DNA of 64,000 bases from Haematobia irritans (GCF_050003625.1 NC_134401.1:71956442-72020441), one strand, 5' to 3'; shown: positions 31,404 to 43,582, counted from the first letter of the stretch. The notes: generated by a model from the sequence alone, not told the origin. A program made the numbers and translations.

Positions 31404-31856
31404 TATAATAATAATTACGTAAATAATATATTGGAGAAAATATAGGCTCCTAAAACCTCATACACATTACACTTTCAAAATCCACTATAACTAGATTTCA
31501 ACTGTCATTTGCCTTATAAAAAAGGGATTTCAAATCCACTTTTAGTAGATTTCGAGCCTAATGTGAATGGGCTATAATTAAACAATCGCGAATTGTTAAT
31601 ATTTCATTGTATTATCTTTGGAATTTCTTTAGAAAACTAACGTATTTTATTTGACAGCTTGGACGAAGACACATTCGGGAAGTTTTTTTGTTTCAGTTTA
31701 CATTGAAAAAAAAAAAAACCCGAAAACCGATTTTTATGATATTAAAAACACCGGTTCTACCGGGCCACCGAAATGGGATAAAACAAAACCGAAATCGGTG
31801 CAAAACGAAAAACCGGTCCACCGGTTTTCACGGACCGGTTTTGATCACTCTAACTG

Positions 31857-32242
31857 TGTAATGAGTGTAATTGGAAATTTTGGAAATATAATTATGTAAA
31901 CATGGATGTAGCAAGATGTCCTCCTAGGTGGACATTGGTAGTCAAAGGAGTCAATTCACCTAAATATTCTTAAGCACATTTTAATATGTGACCTTCAATT
32001 CTGTAAAAAAATTTAGTTTTTTTTTTGCATGTATTTTGTTATGATACGTATTTTGGTATGATACGTATTTTGGAAAAAATAGTATGTAGATATTGTTTGG
32101 AAAATAAGTAACATTGTCAAAAACAATATTTTTGGAAGTATTTTTCAAAATACTTAAGGAGCTTATAGGCTGACTTCTTAACCTAACTTCTAAAATGTAT
32201 CCATGTTTCCCAAATTTTCATTTTAATATAAACATTCAATTT
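31857..32242. other. Non-coding AT-rich stretch
   Basis: I see no coding region, terminal repeat or RNA gene here. Confidence 0.5.
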
Positions 32243-32246
32243 TTAA

Positions 32247-33783
32247 CCCTTCGTTGCATGACATTGCATATATGCAATGTTAGTTTCTTGCCTGTCTAGC
32301 TCCTATTCTTTTACATATTTTACCATAATTTTTTTTGTTATTCACATTTTGGAAGCCGTAGATTATATTTGATAAGGATTTTGTCCAGAATCGTAACAAT
32401 TTCATTTAAATAAAGCGAAATTAAAATAAGCATTTTGAGTACCTCGAAAAATTTAACTTATTTGTTTTAATATTATGAAACTTTCTTAAAATTTTTTTAA
32501 ATGTAAATATAAAATGAAAAGTTTAATCTATTCTAAACGCTACGTATATAGTTTTATAATACAAATTATATTTACAAGTGCTCTACAATGAATGATATCA
32601 TATCTGCAATTTCATGCGTTTGAGCCGATATGAACTGTCCTTGCATATATGCCATATAATTGCATATGTGCAATGTCATGTATTCAATCAATTTTTGTTA
32701 CTACTAGGACACTTAACGACGAATATGAATATAAAGACGAGTATTTTGTTGATGATGGAGATTTAAACACCGAGTTTGATATAAATCGAGGTCGTAGAAG
32801 AAGATTCGAGTTGATCCTTGCCCTACATCGATGGAGAATCATATAACATACAAGCTGCTGGGTTGTAATTGTTACACGTATATCATCGTGATAGATAGGT
32901 TAAATGGGTTCAACATTTTTTTGCGGTGGTCTATCCCCTGTCAATATGTTGGTGACAATTTTAGGTGTTTAAAAGCTTCCTCATGGTGGAAGACCGTTCG
33001 AACTCGGAACTATAGAGCTTAATATTGAATCGAACTACACTCAGTGATAAACAGAAGGTCAATATTGTGGTATCATAATTAACTGAAAAGTCGCCATTAT
33101 ACCTACCCTAAGTAAAAACGAGGGTCCAGATTTCCGTGTATCATATAAGCTGGTATATACCAAAACCAGTTTTCAGCATGTTACGCTCCAACTTTCGTCG
33201 CCCCTCCGACCATTGCACTGTTCTACGTGGAACAGTGCAATGGTAAACGGCAAACGGTCTCGCATCTATGGGATTGCGTTCTCCAAGTTCACATCCCTTT
33301 GTGTTAAATGCAAAACTGGGGAATTCTGTGCATCAAAAAAGGCAGAAAATATTGCACCCCGAGAAGGAATATGATCACCTCAAACATGTTTCAAAAGTAA
33401 AATGTTAGTTTTCGATGGGGAACATGTAACATGTTTGACGCAACCATGCTATCTGATTTTGGCAAACATTTTATGTTTGGCGAGAAAACAATTATTTTTT
33501 AGTAAAAATGTTCCATTTTCCCCATCCAGCAATAAAATTTTTCACTTAAAATATTTTTTATCTCATCACTTTTCTCCTCTACCTGTGATATATAGAGATA
33601 ACAACGTGGACTAAAGAAAATGATTATCTGCATGAAATTGCATATATGCAATGTTACGTAACTTTTGCTTCAGTGATCAGAATCGAACGAAAATTGGTTT
33701 ACGGTATCATAACTCCATATACAACAATTCTAACATACTAAATAATTTTTATCCTTGCTCAAATTAAATCATGCAACGAAGGG
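32247..33783 (+). mobile_element. piggyBac-like element, degenerate
   Basis: TTAA flanks both ends (32243-32246, 33784-33787) and the termini are inverted: cccttcgttgcatg and catgcaacgaaggg. This fits the piggyBac superfamily. Subterminal palindromes (ttgcatatatgcaa) recur near 32266, 32645 and 33640. A short frame near 32700-32846 (DEYFVDDGDLN...RRRRFE) and a Cys-containing piece near 33300 (SLCVKCKTGEFC) may be transposase remnants. No intact frame. Confidence 0.82.
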
Positions 33784-33911
33784 TTAATTGTTTGTGATGG
33801 TCTATTTTTGGTCAATTTTTTGAAGATGCAAATAAAACAAATTTATTTCATCATTGCCGTCTTTTTTCGACTTTTTCAACAGGGTTTTTATTGATGAATC
33901 TATTGTAGGAG

Positions 33912-35239
33912 CAGCGTTGCCAGAATTGTTTCACCAAAAACCGCTAGATTTGACCAAAAAACTAGCCAAAAAAAGCTAAAAAATGTTAAAAAATAGCTAG
34001 AAAAAAAGCTAAATTTTTTTGTATCAAAAGTCACATTTTTGATTAAAATTTAACAAACTTAAAGGCTTTATTTCACTTAAAATGCATATTATTTTAATTG
34101 TATTCATTTTATTCCCATTTCTGTGAGACTGTAAGAAAATCTATGTCATATTAGCTCTGTTTGCGTACTCGATACATTTTGATTACTATCACAAATTTTT
34201 ACTGGAAGTCCTTCATTTATATTTCCTAAAAACTTTTTTCCCGTTCCAAAGATTTTGTACACTAATGATTTTGGTATTGATTCAGAGTCAAATTTGAATT
34301 TATTCGTTTTTTCAGCTTTTTCTTCATGAGCTACCACAGTGCTTTAAAAAGGTGCTAACGACAACTTAAATTTCCAAATTCAGACTCGACTTTAAGTAGA
34401 AATTATTCTGTGTATACGTTTTTAAAATAAAATGTTGAAAAGCCTCTTCTATTTTTGAACGCTATTTTGGTTTGTGGTCAAGATACAAAAACTCCACAAA
34501 TTTAAAGACTATTTAATTAATTTTAAGAATTTTTTAGAATTGACCCTAGCCTTCTTTCATGAAAAGGTACCCATTTTTAAGTTGAATCACTTAACTATAA
34601 GGACAAAACCATTTTATCGGCTTTTGGACAAGGAAAACAGTTTATAACATATAAGAGAAATTCACAAATGCTATTATAACCAAAATTCGCGTTCGTATTT
34701 TAAAGACATGAAATCTTTGGCCTCATGACAATATTTTTTCAGTGTACAAAGTAATTCACATCTACTATTTTAATTTAGTAATATCATAAAAACTTTAGAA
34801 TACGTATTAAAATAACATAAAAAGGATAAACGAGTCAAATGCTATTATTCCTAATAATTTACTGACAGTTTATATAAGAAATTTGTATGGTAATAGTAGA
34901 TTTAAAGTTTACGATAACTTTTATGAAGACGAGGAAAAAACTTTACAACGAGGTGTATTTGCTGCAAAAATGCCCGCATAATGGCTGGAATAATTATTAA
35001 GGCTTCAATTGAGCTTTGAAATATGCGGAAAACCTTATTCTGGCAGCAAGACTTAGATAAAAACGAAGTTTTATCCATATTTCAATAGGAACATGTCGAA
35101 AATAAAAAAGCCAAAAATAGCTAAAAGGGGCATGAAAAAAAGCCAGAAAAAAAGCTAAAAGCTAAATGCATTTTTTCCCCGCTAAACGTCTTCAAAAAAA
35201 GCCAAATCTAGCGGGAAAAAAGCTAAATTGGCAACGCTG
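33912..35239. mobile_element. hAT-type non-autonomous element
   Basis: Inverted termini cagcgttgcca (33912) and tggcaacgctg (35239), with an exact 8-bp duplication, tgtaggag (33904-33911 and 35240-35247). Both subterminal regions contain many aaaaagctaaa/tagctaaaa motifs, which may be transposase-binding repeats. No transposase is readable in the 1.3 kb. Confidence 0.92.
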
Positions 35240-35261
35240 TGTAGGAGTAATAACTTTATAT

Positions 35262-36158
35262 AGGGTGGTTAAATTGTAAGGGCCGATGTTGAATGTGAAC
35301 CACACCTAAACTCCAAGTTTTTTTTCCGAATTTTATTTGACATTTCTCTATTTCAGACTTATTCAATTTTAACCATGAAGAGATACACTATCCAACAACG
35401 TGTTAAATGGTTCCAAGAAATGGCAACAGTGGATGATCAATTGATGAGGCACATTTTCACCTCAGTGGATTCGTCAATAAACAGAATTGCCGCATTTGGG
35501 CGAATGAGAATCCAAGAGTGATTGTCGAAAAACCAATGCACCCACAAAGAGTGACTGTTTGGTGCGGTTTATGGGCTGGCGGCATAATCGGGCCGTATTT
35601 TTTCCAAAATGTGGCCGGTCAGGCAGTTACTGTGAATGGTGTTCTCTATCGTGAGATGATAACGAACTTTTTATGGCCCGAATTGGAAGATATGGATGTG
35701 GACGATATATGGTTTCAGCAGAACAGTGCCACTTGCAACACCGCTAACAAAACAATGGCTCTTTTGCGCAACAAATTCAATGGCCGTGTTATCTCACGTA
35801 ATGGCGATGTCAATTGGCCGCCAAGATCATGTGATTTGACACCGTTGGACTTTTTTCTTTGGGGTTATTTGAAAGAAAAGGTGTACGTCCATAAGCCAGC
35901 AACAATTCAAGAGCTAAAGGATGAGATAATTCGGCACATTAACGGCATAGAACCTCCATTATGCCTCAGCGTCATCGAAAATTTGGACCATCGGATGAAG
36001 GTGTGCCACCGAGGTCGCGGCGCCCATTTGGCCGATATTTTGTTCCATACATAATTGCGTAATACCAATATATCATAATAAAATAAAATTACAATAACTT
36101 CCTAAATAGTTTGTGTTGTATTCAAAATCAACATTGCCCTTGAAATTTTAACAACCCT
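35262..36158 (+). mobile_element. Second mariner-like family, deletion derivative
   Basis: Inverted ends agggtggttaaattgtaagg and the complement of cccttgaaattttaacaaccct, inserted at TATA-rich DNA. The transposase starts at 35374 (MKRYTIQQRVKWFQ), then a deletion joins it to the first catalytic region (DEAHFHLSGFVNKQNCR) in another frame. The catalytic part runs from about 35518 to 36054. The second catalytic position reads QQNSATC where relatives have an Asp (Asp to Asn). The third (SCDLTPLD) is kept. Related to, but distinct from, the copies at 25.2 and 30.5 kb. Inactive. Confidence 0.87.
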
Positions 36159-36288
36159 TTATATGAATTTAATTTTTTCTGGATTTGTTAAGTTTGACTT
36201 ACAATTTTTTGTTCCTTACATCCCAATTTTTTTATATAAAAACTGGACTTCACGACAATTAAAATATAAATAAATCAATAATCTAAAG
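36159..36288. other. Short non-coding spacer
   Basis: AT-rich DNA between the mariner-like element and LINE copy D. Nothing recognised. Confidence 0.5.
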
Positions 36289-36466
36289 TGTTTGATTCTT
36301 TTTCCTCCGCATCATGACAGCTCATACAATAGTCATTATACTTCGCGCCAATAGTATTTGCAAAATCGCCTATCAGGCAGCGACCCGTTATAGCAGATAT
36401 CAGGAGTGATATCTGACGTCTCGAGAACATTAGCATATCTAGTGTGCGGTTTAAGTTGAAATGGGG

Positions 36467-39400
36467 TCATATTTGCTTGGTGTCGTTACAACCCTTGCAA
36501 TTCTCCCATCGAACATTTGCCATCATAACAGCCTTCTCACGCAGCATGAGCTTGCAGGTAGCTAGGGGCATACTAAGAAATTCTAGTTCCCCTGGAATAT
36601 GTAAGGTAGTCCCTAGCCTTGACAACTCATCCGCTTCGCAGTTCCCCGGTATGTTCCTATGGCCAGGCACCCATATTATGTGAATATTGTACTGCTCAGC
36701 CATCTCATTGAGAGATTTGCGGCAGTCGATGGCCGTTTTCGAGTTGAGGAACACAAAGTCCAAGGAGTTTATTGCAGGTTGACTGTCTGAGTATATATTA
36801 ATGCCCACATTTTTTAGAACATTACTTCTCAGCCAATTCGCCGCTAATATTTCAGCCTGAAAAACACTACAGTGATTAGGTAATCTTTTCGCTATTCGAA
36901 GTTCCAGATCAATAGAATATACTCCGATCTCCACTTGTCCATCCAATTTGGAGCCATCAGTGTAGAAATCTATATATTCTTTATTCCCCGGGGTCTGTGT
37001 GCACCACGCCTCACTGTCTCAAACTTTTTGTCGAAAAGTGGACTCGCCAAAGTGTAATCCACTACGTTAGGCACATCTGGCATTATTTTGAGGACCGAAC
37101 TGTGACCGTAACTTTTTTCCGACCACAGCGATAGCTCGCGCAACCGCACAGCCGTTGTTGCAGCTGACTGTTTGGCCAAAATGTCTAAAGGCAATAGATG
37201 CAGCATGACATTAAGGGAATTTGTTCCTGTCTTGCTGAATGCGCCTGAAATACACAAACACGCCATACGCTGAACTTTATCTAAACAAGTCGGTTTCTGA
37301 AGTGCCGGCCACCAGACTACAACACCATATAGCATTATAGGTCTAACCACTGCCGTGTATAGCCAATGTACAATTTTTGGTTTTAGTCCCCACTTTTTTC
37401 CTATTGCCTTTTTGCACGAGTACAAAGCTACCGTTGCTTTTCTCGCCCTTTCTTCAATATTAAGCTTAAAGTTCAGCTTCCTGTCCAAAATAACGCCAAG
37501 GTATTTTGCACACTCACCAAAGGGAATTTCAATACCCCCTAAGGAAATAGGCCTAACCGTGGGAGTTTTGCGATCTTTGCAGTACATGACTAATTCTGTC
37601 TTTGCAGGATTTACCCCAAGACCATTGTCTTTCGCCCATTTCTCAGTCATCCGGAGGGCCCTCTGAATAATATCTCTGATTGTGGATGGGAATTTTCCCC
37701 TGACTGCCAGAGCCACATCATCTCCGTATGCCACCACTTTTATCCTTTCTTTTTCTAGGGTAACCTGAAGGTTATTTATAGCTACATTCCAAAGAAGAGG
37801 TGATAGAACTCCTCCTTGGGGAGTGCCTCTGTTCACATACCTTTGTATGTTTGCTTGTCCTAGTGTGGCCGAAATACGTCTCTTCATTAGCAGTTCGTCT
37901 AACAGCCTGAGTATACATGGATCAACATTCAGAGTTGTCAGTCCATTTAATATCGAGCTCGGATGGACATTAATGAACGTCCCTTCGATGTCTACAAATG
38001 CCACAATTGTGTATGATAGTGAGCTTTGACAGATAGTGAGCTTTCAATAAAGCTGACTAGTTCATGTAATGCGGTCTCAGTAAACCTGCCCTTCGAGTAT
38101 GCATGCTGTCGTTTCGAGAACAAACTTGAATCGATGCTAGTTCTAAGATAAATATCTATCATCCTCTCCATAGTCTTAAGTAGGAATGAGGATAAGCTGA
38201 TTGGTCGGAAATCCTTCGCCCTCGAGTGAGAGGCTTTTCCCGCTTTAGGTATCAAAACGACTTTTGTTTCCCTCCACTTTCCTGGGATATATGATAAGTT
38301 GATACATCCTTTATATATCGCCGACAACCAGGGGATAATTTTGTCAGTCACTGCTTGTAACTCCGTCGGAGTAATTCCATCAGGTGCGGGGATTTTAATG
38401 GTCCAAAGCTATTTAGCGCCCTTCTTATTCTAGTTTCCGATACAATTTCCTCGACGGGAAACGACCGCTGAGCCACTGTGGCACTGCCAGTACGTGGTTC
38501 AACCGTCTGATTTCCAGAAAAATGTGTGTCCAATAGTACCTCCAGCGTCTCCTCACTGGACGTTGTCCAATTGCCCTCCGACGTTTTAATAAAACCTGGA
38601 GCGGAGTTGGTGGATGCTAGAACCTTCCGTAGTCTGGAAGACTCGGACGTATTCTCAATACTGCTGCAGTAATTATTCCAAGAGTTATGCTCAATTTTCG
38701 CCTGTATCCTCACAAATTCTTCTTGCAAGTGTCCCAATCCTCAGGGGCTCTGGTGGACTTTGCCTTGTTAAAGAGCTTCCTGCAGGATTTCCTCATATTA
38801 CTTAATTCCGTAGACCACCATGGTGGTCGATTTTTCCCCCTTGGCTTCCCACTAGGGCATGCAGCTTTCAGTGAGATGTTGCAGGCCTTAGTAATCCGCT
38901 ACCCTGCGTGTTCGATATCTTGCACATTTCTCATATTTGTCTCTGTTATTTCCGGTATCATCATATTGAACGATTCCCTATACCTATACCAGTCAGCTTT
39001 CCTAACATTTGGCGGAAATATGGTCTTGGTAATATGAACATCAAATTTGAAACTGATGTAGCGATTATCTGAGAAACTGTGTTCACTTAAAACCTGCCAC
39101 TCAGATATCATTTCATTCAGTTCTTGCGAAGCCAAGGTGATGTCCAAAACCTCTTGCCTGTTTTTAGTGACAAAGGTTGGGGCATCTCCCTTGTTGCAAA
39201 CTACCAGATTAGTACGCAAAATAAACTCTATTAGCGACTCTCCCCTTGCATTAGTATCACTACTTCCCCATATACTATGATGTGCATTCGCATCGCATCC
39301 CATAATGAGTTTCCTCTTTGTTTTCAGTGACTCCTCCACTAAGGTCTTAACGGCACATGGAGGAATCTCCCTGTCATGTCCCATGTAGACCGAAGATACC

Positions 39401-39711
39401 CAATATTTGCATTTGGCTATTTCTACACTGGCAACGACAGTGTTTGTATTGCACATTGAAGGAAGCAGTAACAAGTTGAGCTCGTTTTTAGCAATTATAC
39501 AGGCTCGATTTACATCATTACCAGTATACTGCAATAGTTTGAACTCCGGAGTACTTAATTCACATATTTTGTTTCTATAAACATATGGTTCTTGAATAAG
39601 AACTATATCTATGTCCCCTTTCATCAGGAGAACTTTTAAGGCAGCACATGCAGCCTTGCAATGATGAAGATTTATCTGGAGGATCCGTAGGACCATCGAG
39701 ATTTTCAACAA
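36467..39711 (-). pseudogene. LINE copy D ORF2 (endonuclease, RT, RNase H)
   Basis: The endonuclease (39711-38899) shows LRILQINLHHCKAA, IQEPYV, GCDANAHHSIWG and a final box reading FSDNRYI, where SDH is usual. A linker and RT N-terminus follow in shifted frames (38737-38348, 38351-37992). The RT palm and thumb (38004-36970) have FVDIEGTFINVH (motif A), [13 protein letters not shown] (motif B) and AYGDDVALAV (motif C) near 37715. RNase H lies at 36946-36467. At least four frameshifts, so no complete enzyme. Confidence 0.88.
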
Positions 39712-40848
39712 CCGTCACATCAGCCGCTTCAATCGAGTCATCAAGAATGTCCTCTACAGAGATCTCGGTGACTCTCGCAATAATCATAGGTTCAATTTTG
39801 GTGAGTTCTGAGGCAATAGAAACTTCCTCTCGCATACGGTGTCTATCCATGCCTTCAACTTTGGTATCTCCCTCGACTTCGCAAGAGGATCGGCTTACTT
39901 CTGATTCAGACAGAGGCTTGTCCATTTCTGAATCCTTTAGTTGATCGTTTTTATATACCTTCATTTGGATGTAATGAAAGCCATAACATACACGGTCCTG
40001 GGACTTTGCTAGATGTGGCAAAGACTGAGTGTTCAATATAAACACTGCATGCCGTCTTGGCCCATCCACTTCATCCAAACGGCCAACCTTCCAATCAGCT
40101 GTTGGAAGATCTGGATTGCATTGTTTCAGTCTATTTAAAATAGATTCAGGGTCAGGAAGGTTTGCAGGTATCCACGCATGTGCTCTATGTCTAGCCGGTA
40201 TGTCTTTCTTCTCGACTAACTCTAGAGCAGCTCCTTCCCAAACTTCACCAATTAGTATCAGAGCAGCTTTAAAACATTCTATAGACCTCTGGTCCTCAAA
40301 TGCGACTAGCTTAAATCGTCCTTGATACCAACCAGCCTCTTGGTGTCGAGGATCTGGGCCGGGAAACTTTTTCAGCACCTGTGAGTAGACGCCAGACAGA
40401 GCATTCTCAATTTCCCCCCATTTTTGCTTTGGAACCATACCGTCCAATGCTCCTTTATTAATGATAGCCATCACAAGTCTTTAGCAACTGAGGCAAACGA
40501 TCTTTGATCCCTTTTGGAGGATGGCAGTTCATCCGGTGATCATTCCCTTTTTCCAGCCTCAAGAATTCCTTGAGCCCATTTTAAGGAATCGCTTTGTTTA
40601 GCCGACAGCGTGCTTGGGTCGACTGATCCTAACTTCTGTAGGATAAACAAAGCATTTCTGCGTTCCTTGAATCTCTTTCGTGAGGGATTACCTCCTTTTG
40701 ATGTCGTTACCTTTGAAAAAGTACGACTTGTCAAAGTGTCGCCACCTGTCGACCCGTCTACAGGTCGACTAATTGGGCCTAACTCTTGGTCATTGCCCAA
40801 ATTTATTACTCCAGTCGATACCCGTCCACTGGGCCCTGAAGTTAGCAA
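39575..40848 (-). pseudogene. LINE copy D ORF1
   Basis: Two frames: 40848-40540, basic and low in hydrophobics (NPSRKRFKERRNALF), ending in a stop, and 40474-39575 (299 residues), starting MMAIINKGALDG. The second contains a compact domain (QEAGWYQGRFKLVAFEDQRS, then HAWIPANL and VFILNTQSLPHL) that resembles the ORF1 domain of Loa-clade elements (DUF4780-type, from memory). ORF1 proteins bind element RNA. No CCHC knuckle is seen. The break near 40500 may be one frameshift. Confidence 0.75.
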
Positions 40849-40985
40849 CCCAGTGGATTTGAATTTGAATTTCGCTGCATGGTGGCTTAATATCCCACCA
40901 CACTTGAAATTCTTAGTAGGTACCTATTACGATGAGTTTATCCGCTATTAAAAAACACGTTCGTTCCGTTCGACGGTTTAATAAA

Positions 40986-41174
40986 GCATGAAAGTACCAT
41001 TTCAACAAAATTAATGTTTTCTTCATTATTAATATCAATATGGTTAGTGCTTAAATTAGATTAAGATTTATTTACATTTGGAACTGTTCTCAATATAGTG
41101 CGAGTGTGCTGACAAAAGGGTTGTTGATCGAGATAAAAAGGTTCTTAAGACATTGCCTCTTAAGATGAACAGTT
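40986..41174. other. Non-coding stretch between LINE D and BEL-2
   Basis: The BEL-2 3' LTR would be expected here, but I cannot match it to any sequence upstream of BEL-2 gag. Confidence 0.4.
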
Positions 41175-42011
41175 CTAATATATAGTCCATCCAAAGATGT
41201 TATTCTGAGCGCTCGGTAAGCCATCCCTATTGATTATGCCCTCACAAACAACTCGGGAGTAAACATCTACATCTAAAATTATATCGATGGGTGCAGGATT
41301 AAAAAAACTGCTTGTCTGCCAACACCAGGTTGTGACTTCCGTGGAGTAGTTATGGACATGCGATTATTCATTTTGAGGACGACGTCAAGCTTAACGTTTG
41401 GATTATTCACCGATATTAAAGTTAGAGGACATATAGTCTCATCTTCAAGGGCCAATGTTGTTAGATGACATTTGTCTATTACTTTGGAGGAGATGCAGCT
41501 ACTTCTAGAACCAGAGTCAAGCAAGCACCGTAGATCTCTATGCCCCTTCTTTGTATCAATGCGAATTGAAATCGTCGTAAAGTTATAATGTTCTGCTTCA
41601 ATGTTGCCGAGAAAGACGTTTTATCAGAGATAGATGGGGTTTGTAGATTTTTATCCTGTATAGTTTTTGTTGCTTTAGACGAACACGACGGTTTTTCATG
41701 AGACATTTTGTTCCGGGGGTTGTCCAGCATTCGATGTAGATGCAATAAGGCGTGGTGACTTTTTTGGCATTTATTGCACAGTTGTCGTAAAACACGAGCC
41801 CTGAGAGTGGGTGTGCGCCACACAACTCTGACAGTAACCATAAAGTTTCGCTATCTCCCTACGCTTCGACGAATTCATCGCTAAAAAACGATGGCAACGC
41901 TTGAGCGAGTGTGCCTTGCGACAAATCCAGCACATGAATCTGCATGATTTAAGGGTGCTGCGTAGATTGAAACCTTGCTTCCCATTAGTCGAGGCCTTGC
42001 CTCCCATGTTA
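41175..42011 (-). pseudogene. BEL-2 extra 3' ORF: zinc-knuckle and protease-like protein
   Basis: The frame starts ATG at 42007 (MGGKASTNGKQGF), about 50 bp after the pol stop near 42060. It follows a splice-acceptor-like tract (tgtatctgtttgtag, ending 42012). It has CWICRKAHSLKRC (CX2CX3HX4C), CQSCVAHTHSQGSC (CX2CX4HX4C) and CNKCQKSHHALLH. After two frameshifts (near 41780 and 41590) come a protease-like domain with LDSGS and a TLALEDETICPLTL stretch that matches BEL-1, then AQNNIFGW and a stop. BEL-2 also has its regular gag knuckles and protease at 54.4-54.9 kb, so this is a second set in the env position. Function unknown. Confidence 0.78.
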
Positions 42012-42059
42012 CTACAAACAGATACAACACGACATAAATAAATGAAAATAAAAATAACT

Positions 42060-42931
42060 ATGAGTTGTCAGTTTCGAAAGGGAGAACAACTAGCTTAGTG
42101 ATGGGTCTCGTAATAGAACCTCTCTCGGTCTTGATTTCTTCACCTGGAAATACCAGGAATTCGGAGGCATATTTTCCTCGCGTACGACGACTAACATACC
42201 TTCCTTCAGATTTTCAGAGGACTTCTGCCATTTATAACGCTTTTGAAGCTCCTTTAGATATTCCTCCTTCCAACGATTACAGAGATTTTGGTGGATAGCT
42301 GTACTTTTTGCCAATGATTAAGGTAAGAAATTGGGCCTTCACGAACAGAGGGATCAATAGGGACAAGTAATGGACCCCCGATCAAAAAATGACCTGGAGT
42401 AAGAGCCGAAATGTCTTCAGGATTAGTAGACATCGGTGACAATGGCCTAGAATTCAAACACGCTTCTATTTTGGACAGTACCGTCTGAAACTCTTCGAAT
42501 GTGAACTTTGAATTGCCGCCTGTCTTCCTCAAGTGGTTTTTAAAGCTCTTTACCCCTGCCTCCCAGAGACCCCCCATATGTGGGGCTCCGGGTGGAATAA
42601 AGTGCCACGTTATGTTCTGATGGGAATATTTAGATGTAACAGTTTCGCTGGATATTTGCAAAAACTTTCGCGCCAGGATTTTGGAAGCACCAACAAACGT
42701 GGTTCCATTGTCTGAATAGATATGCAATGGACAACCACGGCGGGATACAAAACGGCTAAATGCAGCCAAAAATGCCTCAGTTGTCAAACTGGAAGTGGCT
42801 TCGAGATGTATGGCCTTTGTGGAAAAACAAACAAAAACACATACATATCCTTTAGTAATTGAACAAGTTCTCTTGGAATAGTTCTTAATATCGAAAGGAC
42901 CTGCGAAGTCAAGACCTGTGTTAGTAAAAGG
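42060..42931 (-). pseudogene. BEL-2 integrase, core and C-terminal half
   Basis: Continues BEL-2 pol after the BEL-3 insertion. RPFTNTGLDFAGPFDIK leads into CFSTKAIHLEATSSLTT, IYSDNGTTFVGASK (catalytic Asp), [29 protein letters not shown] (Glu region) and ALTPGHFLIGGPL. A frameshift near 42300 precedes the C-terminal LKELQKRYKW part and TRPITKLVVLPF at the pol end. The N-terminal zinc region lies at 51.65-52.1 kb, on the other side of the insertion. Confidence 0.92.
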
Positions 42932-42936
42932 CCTAG

Positions 42937-43449
42937 TGTTCAAGAACGCAGCTTCATTATATCATTACGCTGCTATATTATATAGCATAAATATAATTAA
43001 CATTAAACCCATAGTAAACAGCATTTACGCTGCTATATTATCAAGCATATATATTTAAATATTATTTGCATTGTAAGCAGCAGAAGTCAATAGCCGACCA
43101 ATTTAAATAAAGAATCTAATTTCACCGTCAACAATTGGACAGGTTGTCGACTTCTGCTGCACTAGTTCATTTACACTAATATACTAAGTCAGCATAAATA
43201 TTACTTAAGTCATTGACATAGCATAGGCTACATATACGGTACGTGTTAACTTAATATATCGATTAATCATCAGTTATTTAGTATAAATAACGTGAATGAA
43301 ATAAAACATTATGCTAGAACAAATTTGCATTCTACATCATTCAAATCAACATACGGTTCAAGTACCCTATGTTCCATCTACAACTGTTCTTGTTTTGTAC
43401 TTAAGCAATATTAGGAAAAGAATATTCCCTGAATATTCAAAATTATACA
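42937..43449 (+). repeat. BEL-3 5' LTR
   Basis: 513 bp. It contains gtataaata at 43281 (TATA-like) and aataaa at 43299. Two acgctgctatattat sub-repeats lie near 42966 and 43029. A 12-bp inverted repeat (gcagcagaagtc ... gacttctgctgc, about 43077-43163) with further pairing inside could form a long hairpin in LTR RNA. Confidence 0.95.
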
Positions 43450-43450
43450 T

Positions 43451-43466
43451 TGGTGACCCCAAAGAT
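43451..43466 (+). promoter_or_regulatory. BEL-3 primer-binding site
   Basis: One base after the LTR the sequence tggtgaccccaaagat begins with TGG, as expected for pairing with a tRNA 3' CCA end. The tRNA is not identified. Confidence 0.65.
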
Positions 43467-43582
43467 AAAAAATATTAATTGATTTCGAGGTTCCCCCCAC
43501 CAGTGGTAAGGAACTCGAAGGAATTCATTAATCAGAGCACGCAGTCGATATTGAAGTCTTCCCGTACCAGCGAAATTCACAA

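Larger units (their letters stand above)
30137..31856. mobile_element. DNA element with cagttag-gtgatcaaaa termini
   Basis: Inverted ends cagttagtgtgatcaaaa (30137) and its near complement ending 31856. Both subterminal regions are rich in accggt/aaccgg motifs. No transposase of its own, and no clear target duplication (ttatactg against tgtaatga). It hosts the mariner-like copy at 30471-31403. Confidence 0.65.
36289..40985 (-). mobile_element. Loa-type LINE, copy D, nearly full length
   Basis: Best copy of the family in the window. Reading leftwards: 5' UTR (to about 40850), ORF1 in two pieces, ORF2 with endonuclease, RT and RNase H. The 3' end is lost: the element stops at 36289, removing the last residues and the 3' UTR with aacct repeats present in copies A, C and E. 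It keeps the RT catalytic box that A-C lack. Frameshifts occur in ORF1 and ORF2. Confidence 0.9.

Noticed and set aside
33402..33614. A 70-residue frame in the piggyBac-like element
   Set aside because: Low-complexity, no match to transposase, and inside a decayed element.
41175..42943. A tandem BEL array (3' end of one element joined to gag of the next) as explanation of the extra ORF
   Set aside because: Only about 50-180 bp separate the pol stop from the knuckles in three elements, too short for an LTR and the Gag N-terminus.
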